Shown here: positions 24,370 to 31,692 of the stretch, piece by piece
Position numbering within the stretch: position 1 is the first letter of the stretch
Layout of the letters: every line of letters begins with the position of its first letter
Assembly (NCBI RefSeq): GCF_009865215.1
Contig: NZ_WWJX01000218.1
Coordinates: 1 to 33,184 of the forward strand
Length of the DNA: 33,184 nucleotides
DNA from: Streptomyces sp. SID3343
GTDB lineage: Bacteria > Actinomycetota > Actinomycetes > Streptomycetales > Streptomycetaceae
Direction of reading: 5' to 3'
Program-made: the position numbers and the translations under genes
Notes under the pieces: model-generated
Told to the model about the DNA's origin: nothing
The model's input: only the letters and a program-made list of their open reading frames with translations
Database searches by the model: none

Positions 24370-24500
24370 CCTGACCCAAAACAATAGTCACAGGCGTATC
24401 ACGGTCATCACCAATGGCCTAAGATTTTAGCAAGACTTTACCAAAATCCCCGTTTTGATTCAGAGCGTTTCATAAAAAAGAGTCTTTTTCCCGCAAGGCC
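24370..24500. other. AT-rich patch upstream of the riboswitch, with possible promoter
   Basis: A stretch far richer in A/T than its surroundings. On the minus strand ATGACC (24403-24408), a 16-bp spacer and TATTGT (24381-24386) could start the riboswitch RNA near 24374. AAAAAGA-G-TCTTTTT (24475-24489) is a short perfect A/T hairpin. Confidence 0.45.
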
Positions 24501-24622
24501 CACCTTGAGCCAATCAACCGATATGCCGGCATCTCGACCCCCCGAGCTCACTGGGCGTGACACCGAACCGGAAAACGACCACCGAATGCCCCCACGTGCC
24601 CCGGCCAGCCCGCTGCACGAAA

Positions 24623-24736
24623 GGAAGGCCGTCGACCACGCTCCGGGAGCAGCGGTCGACGGCCTCGTCCTTCGGGGAGTCTCCTCCCGGTGCCCTCTGC
24701 GGTGTTCCGGAGGGTGGGTCCGCAGGGCGGCGGTAC
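24623..24736. repeat. 114-bp direct repeat, copy A (left flank of accessory block)
   Basis: Aligns without gaps to 33071..33184 with 4 mismatches (one near 24692 and a cluster of three at 24708-24712). It contains a strong stem, AGGCCGTCGACC (24626-24637) with GGTCGACGGCCT (24654-24665), enclosing a GCTC-CGG-GAGC mini-hairpin. A second pairing region is CTGCGG/CCGCAG. Read on the minus strand the first stem is followed by TTCCTTTC, like a terminator. It is non-coding in all frames as far as I can see. Confidence 0.9.
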
Positions 24737-24997
24737 CTCGACTTAGAAGTCGAAGAAGTGATTCCGGAAGATCCGTTGACCTGCGGAAACGCTCCGATAT
24801 GGCCTGGCCTGCGTGAATGCATCGCGACGCTACGCGCTGTTTCGCGGTGTTTCTTGGCCTGATGTGCCCTCTCCGTGCCCTCCGGGGAGGGAAGGGGGGA
24901 GCCACTGGCCCGGGAGCTTTGGCGTCCTCAGTGGTCGGTCTGGGCGAAGAGCTTCGCCACACTCGCCCCGATCGTCGCGGTCCGGTTCGTTCCGTGG
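24737..24997. other. Gene-free stretch downstream of the serine hydrolase
   Basis: Together with 24501-24622 this completes a gap of about 850 bp between the NlpC/P60 and hydrolase genes. Next to the repeat, GACTTAGAAGTC (24740-24751) is a small palindrome. On the minus strand a short frame ends FRNHFFDF-stop at 24743 but has no start codon before an upstream TAG, so I do not call it a gene. Confidence 0.4.
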
Positions 24998-26038
24998 TCA
25001 GCCGAAGGTGATCGCGCGGAACATGTTGCGCAGGTTGGTCAGCGGCTCGCGGTCGCGGGTGTAGTAGAGCTTGTTGGTCAGGAGTACGGCCCAGGTGCCC
25101 TGTTTGGGAGAGATCCACATGCCGGTTCCGGTGAAGCCGTAGTGCACGTAGGTGCGTTCCGCTGGGTCGGTGCCGGGGGCGGGGTGCCAGAAGAGGCCGC
25201 GTGCAGGCTCCAAGGGGCCGGTGTGAACTGTGAGGGACTCCTCGGTCCACGCGGGGCCGAACCCGGCCGGTGCGGGGGCCGTGGTGGGTTCGAGCATGTA
25301 CCGCAGGAATCGGGTGAGGTCGTCGAGGGTCGAGAACGTTCCGGCGATCCCGCAGACGCCGCCGAGCAGGCGGGCGGAGAAGTCGTGTGCGACGCCCTTG
25401 AGGTGGGTGCCGGTGTCCTGGTCGGTCTCGGTGGGCGCGCACTGCGCGGCGGCGTCGGGCGGGAGCGGCCCGAAGCGGGTGTCGTTCATGCCGAGCGGCT
25501 GCCAGACGTGTTGCTCGGAGGCGCGGTCCAGGGGTTGGCCGGTGAGGTGTTCGGCGAGGTAGCCCAGGATGAGGGCGGCGCGGTCGGTGTACTCGACGGC
25601 TTGGCCGGGCGGCCGGTGGAGTGCTTCGTGCAGGACGCCCTTGCGGATGGTGGCGGGGTCGGTGCCGTACAGGTTCCGCAGATTCGCCCGCAGGGGGACG
25701 CCGGCGGTGTGGGTCAGCAGATGGCGGGTCGTGACGGTGCCTAGGTCGTGGCCGGTCACCTCCGGCCACAGGGTCCCGAGTGGTTCGTCGAGCGGGAGGC
25801 GGTCGTCCTCCCACAGGGCACCGATGGTGGCCCACACCGCGATGACCTTGGTGAGGCTGGCGATGTCGAAGAGGGTGTCCGGCCGCATCGCGGTGTCCGG
25901 TTCGGCGGGGTCGAGGAGGCCGGCCGTCCCGTGGGCCCGAGCGCCGTCCGCGTCGCCGATGGCCCACACGGCGCCGGGGTAGACCCGGTCGCGGACGCCG
26001 TCGTGCACGAGTCGTTCGATGCGGACGCTGTCTGTCAT
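24998..26038 (-). CDS. Serine hydrolase, class C beta-lactamase/S12 family
   Basis: A 346-residue cytosolic-looking protein (no signal peptide) of the beta-lactamase/esterase family. The catalytic S-x-x-K is present in FDIASLTKVIAV. The Tyr motif appears as VEYTDRA (Y-T-D instead of Y-S-N). The third motif region is VHYGFTGTGMWI. Such proteins serve as esterases, peptidases or transacylases; CapW of capuramycin biosynthesis is a family member used as a transacylase. The ATG at 26038 follows CAGGGAGA; the frame continues to 26086 with no better signal. It lies 78 bp after the glycosyltransferase gene on the same strand, so it may be the last gene of that operon. Its substrate is unknown. Confidence 0.87.
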   Translation of the reverse strand: MTDSVRIERLVHDGVRDRVYPGAVWAIGDADGARAHGTAGLLDPAEPDTAMRPDTLFDIASLTKVIAVWATIGALWEDDRLPLDEPLGTLWPEVTGHDLGTVTTRHLLTHTAGVPLRANLRNLYGTDPATIRKGVLHEALHRPPGQAVEYTDRAALILGYLAEHLTGQPLDRASEQHVWQPLGMNDTRFGPLPPDAAAQCAPTETDQDTGTHLKGVAHDFSARLLGGVCGIAGTFSTLDDLTRFLRYMLEPTTAPAPAGFGPAWTEESLTVHTGPLEPARGLFWHPAPGTDPAERTYVHYGFTGTGMWISPKQGTWAVLLTNKLYYTRDREPLTNLRNMFRAITFG

Positions 26039-26116
26039 GGTCTCCCTGTTCGTCGCGCGTGCCCCGCTCGTCAGGTTAGTGACCAAGGGTGTGGTCTCGG
26101 GTGCGGCGCGGGTGGT

Positions 26117-27226
26117 TCAGCCGATCCGGTTGCCGAGGTCGGACAGTGCGGCGGCGGTGGTGCTGAGCGGGTAGCGGGCCGCGTTGCGCAGTCCGGCGGC
26201 ACGCAGGGCGGGTAGCAGTGTGGTGTCGGTCCGCAGGCGATCGAGTTCGCGGACGAGGCCGGCGGCGTCGCCCAGGTTGGTGGCCAGGGCGGTGTCCGTG
26301 AGGGTTTCTCGCAGGCCTGGCACGGGTTGGTAGAGGACGGGCAGTCCACAGGCTTGGGCTTCGAGGGCGACCAGGCCCATGGCTTCGAGGGTGGTGGAGG
26401 GCACGAGGAGGGCGTCGTGTTCGGCGAACGCCTTCCACAGTTGCGGGCGGCGGAGCCAGCCGAGGTAGCGGACGTTGACGCCGACGTGCCGCAGGGTCGG
26501 GGTCAGCCGTTGGTACTGGGTTCGTGGCGCGGCCACGCTCAATTGGACGCCTCGGGCGATGGCAAGCGCACGGACGAGGGGTTCGACGCCTTTCTCGGCG
26601 CTGAGTCGGCCGGCGTAGAGCAGTCGCAGGTGTTCGGTGGGTCCGTGGGTGGGTCGGGGCGGCGGGGCGGCGAGGAGTCGGTCGGGGATGCCCCAGGGGA
26701 TGTGGGCGATCTTGCGGTCTTCCATGGTGGGGGCGAGTTCGCGCAGGTGGTCGGCCATGGCGCCGGTGGGGACGACGACGGCGTGTGCGGCGCGGACGGT
26801 TTCGCGCAGGACGCGCAGTTGGGTGCGGTGTGCTCGGGCGTACAGGAGGTCGGTGCCGTGGACGAGGGCGATGCGCGGGTGTCTGGGGAGGGCGCGCGTC
26901 AGGGCGGGGGTGGCGCCGAAGGTGAGGTGTTGCAGGTGCAGGACGTCGATGCGGGAGGTGTCGATCGCGAGTGCGAGGGCGCGTTGCAGCGCGGTGACGT
27001 AGTGGCTGAAGGGTGCTCCGGACAAGCACTTGCCGGCGACCGACAGCAGGTTCAGTCCGGCGCGTGTGCGGGGCGGGGCGCCGTCCGGGGCGAGCATGAA
27101 CGCGTTGGCCGGGATGCGGGGGTTGGGGCCGGTGTAGAGGTCGAGGAAGAGTTCGACGCTGCCGCCGGGGCTACCCGCGACAAGGTCGAGGGCGGTGGCG
27201 ACGAACGGGCTCGTGGCCACTTTCAC
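26117..27226 (-). CDS. Glycosyltransferase family 4-like protein
   Basis: A 369-residue GT-B glycosyltransferase. The N-terminal Rossmann domain runs to about residue 185 (VLHLQHLTFGATPALTR; HPRIALVHGTDLLY). The C-terminal nucleotide-sugar domain includes LRLLYAGRLSAEKGVEPLVRAL and the donor-binding PSTTLEAMGLVALEAQACGLPVL, with the E-x7-E pattern of GT4. There is no membrane span. Its GTG start overlaps the stop of the upstream dCTP-deaminase-like gene (GTGA, 27223-27226), with GGAGG 6 nt before, so it is translationally coupled. The acceptor is unknown; given its partners it might be a nucleotide-derived molecule. Confidence 0.87.
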   Translation of the reverse strand: MKVATSPFVATALDLVAGSPGGSVELFLDLYTGPNPRIPANAFMLAPDGAPPRTRAGLNLLSVAGKCLSGAPFSHYVTALQRALALAIDTSRIDVLHLQHLTFGATPALTRALPRHPRIALVHGTDLLYARAHRTQLRVLRETVRAAHAVVVPTGAMADHLRELAPTMEDRKIAHIPWGIPDRLLAAPPPRPTHGPTEHLRLLYAGRLSAEKGVEPLVRALAIARGVQLSVAAPRTQYQRLTPTLRHVGVNVRYLGWLRRPQLWKAFAEHDALLVPSTTLEAMGLVALEAQACGLPVLYQPVPGLRETLTDTALATNLGDAAGLVRELDRLRTDTTLLPALRAAGLRNAARYPLSTTAAALSDLGNRIG

Positions 27227-27759
27227 GACTGGCCTCCGGGGTTTTCCTCGTAGAGACGAGAGATGTCGATGCCGTCGGTTCCGGCGTATTTGAGGCCGCA
27301 CGCCTGGTAGCTGATGGAGGTGCCGAAGGTGTGGAGGAAGGCGACTTTGCCGAAGGTCATGCCGGCGTGGACGCGTACGGGTTTGGCGGCACGGATCTCC
27401 AGCGTCCAGCGGATGGCGTGTCCGACGTGGCCGAGCGGGGCGGAGATGTGGACCCAGATCCCCAGGGCGCCGGTGGTGCGGTCACCGTTGAGGAGCTGGG
27501 CGTACTTCTCGGATCCGGTGTGTTCCCGGGTCAGGCCCAGGTACAGCACGCCGGGTCGAAGGACGTAGCCGCTGGTGGGGATGGTGGTCTCGGCGAAGGC
27601 GGTGCGGGTGGCGGCGTCGAGGTCGCCGTCGCAGATCCGCAGAGTGTCGCCCAGGCGCCAGTCATAGGCGTTCGGGGAGAGCCTGTTCGGGTCGTAGGGG
27701 TCGATGGTGATTTCGCCGGCGGCGACGGCTGCGGCGATGGCGGGGCCGGTGAGGATCAC
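27223..27759 (-). CDS. dCTP deaminase/dUTPase-superfamily paralogue 2 (keeps Glu, lacks GRSS..R motif)
   Basis: A 178-residue protein of the trimeric Dcd fold, starting MILTGPAIAAA like its neighbour. In the core, the usual G-R/K-S-S-x-x-R-L-G nucleotide motif reads NGDRTTGALG (91-100), so the second Arg is Ala and the Ser pair is Thr or misplaced. The equivalent of the catalytic Glu (E. coli Dcd Glu138) is kept as Glu121 in RWTLEIRA, and the conserved His is kept in WVHIS. The C-terminal KYAG...ISR stretch resembles the KYxGQ..PSR tail that closes over the nucleotide. The GTG start overlaps the stop of paralogue 1 by 4 bp. It probably does not act alone. Confidence 0.82.
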   Translation of the reverse strand: MILTGPAIAAAVAAGEITIDPYDPNRLSPNAYDWRLGDTLRICDGDLDAATRTAFAETTIPTSGYVLRPGVLYLGLTREHTGSEKYAQLLNGDRTTGALGIWVHISAPLGHVGHAIRWTLEIRAAKPVRVHAGMTFGKVAFLHTFGTSISYQACGLKYAGTDGIDISRLYEENPGGQS

Positions 27760-28295
27760 AAGGCCACCGCCTTGTCGGTGGCGGGATCGCGCCAATAGCC
27801 GGAGGGCTGGGGCCCGCACGCGGCCTGGTATTTGCCGTCGTAGAGGGTGACGGGTCCGGTGGCGACGAAGAACATGATCTGGCCGATCTTCATGCCCGCG
27901 TACACGCGCAGGGGTCGGATCGGGGAGAGCATCAGGGTCCACTGGCCGTGGAAGCCGATGTCGCCGATGGGCGCGGTGATCTCGACGAACAGGCCGAGTC
28001 TGCCGACGGAGGAGCGGCCGAACAGCAGGGGTACGTATGTATCGGAGCCGACCTGTTCGTGGGTGTGGCCCAGGTACAGCTCGCCGGGTTGCAGGACCAG
28101 GCCGTCGGCGGCGATGTCGATCGTGGCGGTGAGGTTGGGCCGGTGAGCGTCGATGACCGGCTCGGTGTAGGTCATCAGGGTCGGGCCGAGGCGGATGTTG
28201 TAGCTGTTGGGGTTGACCTGCTCGGGTTCGAATGGATCGATCCGCAGGCGTCCGTCGTGGGCGGCGGCGGTGATCTCGGGACCGGTGAGGATCAC
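27756..28295 (-). CDS. dCTP deaminase/dUTPase-superfamily paralogue 1 (keeps GRSS..R motif, lacks Glu)
   Basis: A 179-residue Dcd-fold protein. The phosphate-binding motif is intact as GRSSVGRLGL (93-102), and the tail GKYQAACGPQPSG (154-166) matches the KYQ..GPxPS lid of mycobacterial Dcd-Dut. The catalytic Glu is replaced: the family reads TLEL, this protein reads WTLMLSP with Met122 at the Glu position; the conserved His is also Glu (FVEIT). As a homotrimer it should bind a nucleotide but not deaminate cytosine. The GTG start overlaps the stop of the metallophosphatase gene (28292-28295). Forming mixed trimers with paralogue 2 is an attractive inference. Confidence 0.84.
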   Translation of the reverse strand: MILTGPEITAAAHDGRLRIDPFEPEQVNPNSYNIRLGPTLMTYTEPVIDAHRPNLTATIDIAADGLVLQPGELYLGHTHEQVGSDTYVPLLFGRSSVGRLGLFVEITAPIGDIGFHGQWTLMLSPIRPLRVYAGMKIGQIMFFVATGPVTLYDGKYQAACGPQPSGYWRDPATDKAVAL

Positions 28296-29524
28296 TGTGG
28301 TTCTCCTTCGTCGCGCTCGCCGGGGTCGGTGAGGACGTCGCGCACGACGTCGCCGAGCAGCGGTCCGATCTCGTGGGGGCGGGTGGCGTCGAGGGTCTGG
28401 GCGAGGTAGTCGGTGGTCAGCACGACAGGCACCGCCGCGGGCAGCGTGTGGGAGGCGATGACCAGTGGTCCGCCGCGCAGGGCGAGGTGGGCCAGGAGGC
28501 CGGGGACGTCCCGCGCGAGGGCGTCGGTGAGGTGGACCCGGGTGAGGCGGTTGCCGAAGGGTTCGACGCCGAGCACGTCCGCCAACCGCAGCACCCGGCC
28601 CAGCGCGGTGGGCCGCAGCGCGGTCTCGTTGAGGATCACAGCGACGCCGTGTTCGCGGTGCAGTCGGGTGGCGGTCGCGCTCAGGAGGGCTTGCGGGTCG
28701 CGAGCGGCGCCCCGCCAGTGCGGCGCGACCCGGCCCAGAGGGACGGCGAGTCGCGCCCGCAGGCGCCCGATCTCGTCTGCGAGTGGCACCAGGTCGTCGG
28801 GGACGCCGGCGTCGTCGGGGAAGTGGTGGCTTCGCGCCGTCCAGCCGGTCGTGTCATTGGGTTCGGCGAGGGCGTACCCGAGGCCGAGTTCGGCTCCCTT
28901 GACCACCAGCGTGGTGCCCACCCGTTCGGGCGCGTAGTGCCGGCTGTGGCAGTGCCCGGCGAAGACCACGTCCAGGAACGGGCATTGCCGCGCGAGGTCG
29001 AGGTCGTCCTCGAAGCCGGTGTGCGAGAGCAGGATCCAGTCGTCGACGGTGTGGTGGTGTTCGAGCATCAGCCGCCGCAGCACGGTCACCGGGTCGGTGA
29101 CCCGGTGACCGGCCCGTTCGGTGAGGGGTATGGCCGCGAACGCCTGCGGGCCGATCACGGCGGTGACCGCCACCCGTCGCCCGCCGACGCTCGTCCGATG
29201 CAGGGGCCGGAACAGCGGCTCGTCGCAGGCGTCGTCGACGACGTTCGCGCACACGGTCCGCTCGCGTAGGCCGGGTTCGAAGTGGTGGAGCCAGCCGTGG
29301 TTTCCGGGGGCGAGCACGTCGTACAGCCGCAGCAGGATCTCGCGTTCCACTGTGCCGTTGCCGAGGCGGTAGTAGCCCGTGCCCTCGAAGAAGTCCCCGC
29401 AGTCGACCACCAGCGACGAGGTGCGTGCGGCGTGCAGGTGGGCCATGAGGCCGTGGGCGTGATCGAGGCCGGAGTGGACGTCGGTGGTCGCCACGATCCG
29501 CGTCAATGTTCGGGCGGCGGTCAT
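28292..29524 (-). CDS. Metallophosphatase, 5'-nucleotidase (UshA/CpdB)-like, cytosolic
   Basis: A 410-residue two-domain protein. N-terminal calcineurin-like phosphoesterase motifs appear in order: ATTDVHSG (D-x-H), VVDCGDFFEGTG (G-D), LAPGNHGWLH (G-N-H), LSHTGFEDD (H) and VFAGHCHSRHY (G-H-x-H). The C-terminal part (about 260-400; ATRLHREHGVAVILNETALR, DVLGVEPFGNRLTRVHLT) resembles the 5'-nucleotidase C-terminal domain that gives substrate specificity. Unlike UshA or CpdB it has no signal peptide, so it should work on intracellular nucleotides or nucleotide conjugates. Its ATG overlaps the stop of the enolpyruvyltransferase gene (ATGA, 29521-29524). Nucleotidase activity is inferred. Confidence 0.85.
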   Translation of the reverse strand: MTAARTLTRIVATTDVHSGLDHAHGLMAHLHAARTSSLVVDCGDFFEGTGYYRLGNGTVEREILLRLYDVLAPGNHGWLHHFEPGLRERTVCANVVDDACDEPLFRPLHRTSVGGRRVAVTAVIGPQAFAAIPLTERAGHRVTDPVTVLRRLMLEHHHTVDDWILLSHTGFEDDLDLARQCPFLDVVFAGHCHSRHYAPERVGTTLVVKGAELGLGYALAEPNDTTGWTARSHHFPDDAGVPDDLVPLADEIGRLRARLAVPLGRVAPHWRGAARDPQALLSATATRLHREHGVAVILNETALRPTALGRVLRLADVLGVEPFGNRLTRVHLTDALARDVPGLLAHLALRGGPLVIASHTLPAAVPVVLTTDYLAQTLDATRPHEIGPLLGDVVRDVLTDPGERDEGEPQ

Positions 29525-30834
29525 CGGGTGACCTCCGTGACATCGGCGCCGAGCGCGCGGAGCTTGGCCGGCAGGTCCGCGTGTCCGCGGCGGAGCTGGT
29601 CCAGGCCGGTCACGGTCGTGGCGCCGCGCGCGGTCAGGGCGGCGATCAGCAGGGCCGCGCCGGTGCGGATGTCGGTGGCGTGGACGGCGGCGCCGGACAG
29701 CCGTTGCGGGCCTGTCAGCCGGCACCGGGTGGAGGAGATCTCCTGGATCTCGGCGCCCAGGCGGGCGAGTTGGGGCAGCAGGTTGCCGTGCCGGCCTGGG
29801 TTGATGTCGTCGGCGAACAGATGGGTGCCGGGCATGCCCAGGGCCAGTGCCATCAGCGGTGGTTCGAAATCGGCGTCCAGGCCACCGGGGTCGAGTGTGG
29901 CCAGTACCCGCAGGGGGTGGTGGGTGAGTCTGGCGTCGCCGTGCACGACCAGCGCGTGGTCTTCGGCGGTGGCCGCGATGCCCAGCAGGTTGAGGGCGTC
30001 GACCACAGGGGCGACGTCCGCCCCGCGCACGCCTTCGACGCGCGCGGAGCCGCCGGTGGCGGCGACGGCGCACGCGAGGGTGCCGGCCTCGATCTTGTCG
30101 CCCGGCACCTCCCAGGACACCGTGGTCACGCGTGTCGAACCGGGTTCGACGGCGACGGTGTCGTCCTCGATCCGCACGACCCATCCGGCGTCGCCCAGGG
30201 CCGTCAGGAGTCCGACGACCTCCGGCGAGAGGTTCGGGTTGGCCAGCAGGAGCCGGTGGCGGCCGATCACCGCGCGCAGGATCGCGGCCACGCTCGCGCC
30301 GCGCGAGCGGAACGGCAGGCCGATCGCGACCTTGTGCGGGCCGGTGCCGGCGGCCGTGACCCGGTAGCCGTCCTCGTCGGTGGCGATCGTGTCGCCGAAC
30401 GCCTCGTACACCCGGAAGTGCATGTCCATGCCCCGGTCGCCGATCGAACAGCCTCCCGGCCAGGGCAGGTTCGCCGTGCCGCAGGTGGCCAGGAGCGCGG
30501 GCACCAGGTAGTACGAGGCCCGGATCTTGGTGGCCTCCGCCAACACGGGGACCGCGATCCTGCCGGGACGCGGCACGATCAGGACGGAACCGGGCTCCAC
30601 CACGGGTTGGGCCACCCGGTACCCACTGCGTTGGATCAGGGCGAGCATCAGCTGTACGTCCGCGCTCGCGGGAATGCCGTGCACGTGCACCGTGCGGCCC
30701 AGGGCCGCCGCGGCGGCCAACAACGGCAGGGCGGCGTTCTTGGAACCGTCCACGCGGACCGCCCCGGTCAGCGGCGACCTGGGGCTGACGGTCACGGCGA
30801 GCAAGTGGGGCGAGGGAGTTGGGGCGAGGGGCAC
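29521..30834 (-). CDS. EPSP/MurA-family enolpyruvyltransferase, divergent MurA paralogue
   Basis: A 437-residue protein of the MurA/AroA fold, which moves enolpyruvate from PEP to a hydroxyl, usually on UDP-GlcNAc. Residues corresponding to E. coli MurA are retained: Lys-Asn in VDGSKNAALP, Arg in KIRASYYLV, the PEP-binding Cys and following Arg in PGGCSIGDRGMD, Asp in GGLDADFEPPL, Arg in INPGRHGNLL, Asp-Arg in HATDIRTGAAL and Arg in QLRRGHADL. The enzyme should be active. Sequence around these sites is divergent from housekeeping MurA, and the operon lacks wall genes, so the acceptor may differ; NikO/PolA of nikkomycin/polyoxin use UMP. The GTG at 30834 follows GGAGG at 6 nt. First gene of the operon. 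Confidence 0.86.
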   Translation of the reverse strand: MPLAPTPSPHLLAVTVSPRSPLTGAVRVDGSKNAALPLLAAAAALGRTVHVHGIPASADVQLMLALIQRSGYRVAQPVVEPGSVLIVPRPGRIAVPVLAEATKIRASYYLVPALLATCGTANLPWPGGCSIGDRGMDMHFRVYEAFGDTIATDEDGYRVTAAGTGPHKVAIGLPFRSRGASVAAILRAVIGRHRLLLANPNLSPEVVGLLTALGDAGWVVRIEDDTVAVEPGSTRVTTVSWEVPGDKIEAGTLACAVAATGGSARVEGVRGADVAPVVDALNLLGIAATAEDHALVVHGDARLTHHPLRVLATLDPGGLDADFEPPLMALALGMPGTHLFADDINPGRHGNLLPQLARLGAEIQEISSTRCRLTGPQRLSGAAVHATDIRTGAALLIAALTARGATTVTGLDQLRRGHADLPAKLRALGADVTEVTR

Positions 30835-31039
30835 GAGGGACCTCCGAAGCGGTGCACGGACACGGATGAGGGTCGCTGGTGCTGTGTTCGAGAGGGCGGC
30901 CCGGTCATTCGCCGACGGGCGGACCGCTCGGGGCACCGCCCTGAGGTTGCGACATGCGTGGGGACGGTGGCCGACCGCTCCCCGCGCCCAGGTAGGCGGG
31001 CGTGGGGTTCACGCGGTCGACGACCATGCGGCTCGGTGA

Positions 31040-31492
31040 TCATGTGTCGGCACCCGCCAGCCGGCAGCGGATCTGCTTGCCGATCGGGGTAGGCACCACG
31101 TTCCAGCCGGGGGCGAGCGCGTCCAGGATTCGGATGCCGCGACCGGTCTCGGCGTCAGGGTCGTCCAAGGCGGTCACCGCGCGGACGGGAAGGCGTTCGG
31201 GCATCGGGTCGTGAACCATCACCCACACCCCATCCGCATCGGCGGACGCTTCCACCACCAACGGTGCCCGATCGCCGCAGGCACGCGCCGCGTTGCCGAC
31301 CAACTCGGATACCACCACCTGGGCGTCGCCGGTGACTTGGACATCGACCCCGGCAGCGCACAACGTCTTGTCGATCAGCTCTCGCACCTGCGACAGGTGC
31401 TCCTGGCAAGCGCATATGTGGACGGTGAACCCGCCAAGGCGCTCGATGAGAAAGAAACCCGGAACCGCTACCGCCGCTTCCGTTCCCGCCAT
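31040..31492 (-). CDS. Anti-sigma-factor-like ATP-binding protein (HATPase_c_2)
   Basis: A 150-residue GHKL-fold ATPase of the RsbW/SpoIIAB-like group common in Streptomyces. The N box reads VVVSELVGNAARAC, the G1 region VMVHDPMPE and the G2 region DPDAETGRGIRILDALAPGW. Such proteins bind sigma or anti-anti-sigma factors, or act beside HTH/DUF397 pairs as in the abaA/whiJ-type loci. The ATG at 31492 is favoured by GGGAGG 9 nt upstream; further in-frame starts reach 31567. It is divergent from the HTH gene and lies 205 bp upstream of the enolpyruvyltransferase gene on the same strand. Confidence 0.85.
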   Translation of the reverse strand: MAGTEAAVAVPGFFLIERLGGFTVHICACQEHLSQVRELIDKTLCAAGVDVQVTGDAQVVVSELVGNAARACGDRAPLVVEASADADGVWVMVHDPMPERLPVRAVTALDDPDAETGRGIRILDALAPGWNVVPTPIGKQIRCRLAGADT

Positions 31493-31658
31493 GGACACAA
31501 GCCTCCCGCCCGCCGCACGGGATCCGCGCGGTACTGATTCAAGTAACGCCATGCAGCGAACGATCAACCGCTGGTAGCGCCATCGCTTGAGAATGACTGA
31601 TTTCCTAGCTTGGGCGCAAGGTTTCTACCTGAAGGCATGTGACTTTCCCCCGTAAGGG

Positions 31659-31686
31659 TTGATCGCTCATTCGGAGGTGCGAGACT
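31659..31686 (+). promoter_or_regulatory. Candidate leaderless promoter of the HTH/DUF5753 gene
   Basis: TTGATC (31659-31664), a 16-bp spacer and GAGACT (31681-31686) ending 6 nt before the ATG at 31693. GGAGG at 31672-31676 is too far from the ATG to act as its ribosome-binding site. Confidence 0.45.
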
Positions 31687-31692
31687 GCGCAC

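Noticed and set aside
24514..24822. Minus-strand frame of about 100 codons through the 114-bp repeat
   Set aside because: It crosses the strong hairpin, its composition is S/R/P low complexity, and copy B offers no equivalent flanking coding sequence in the window.
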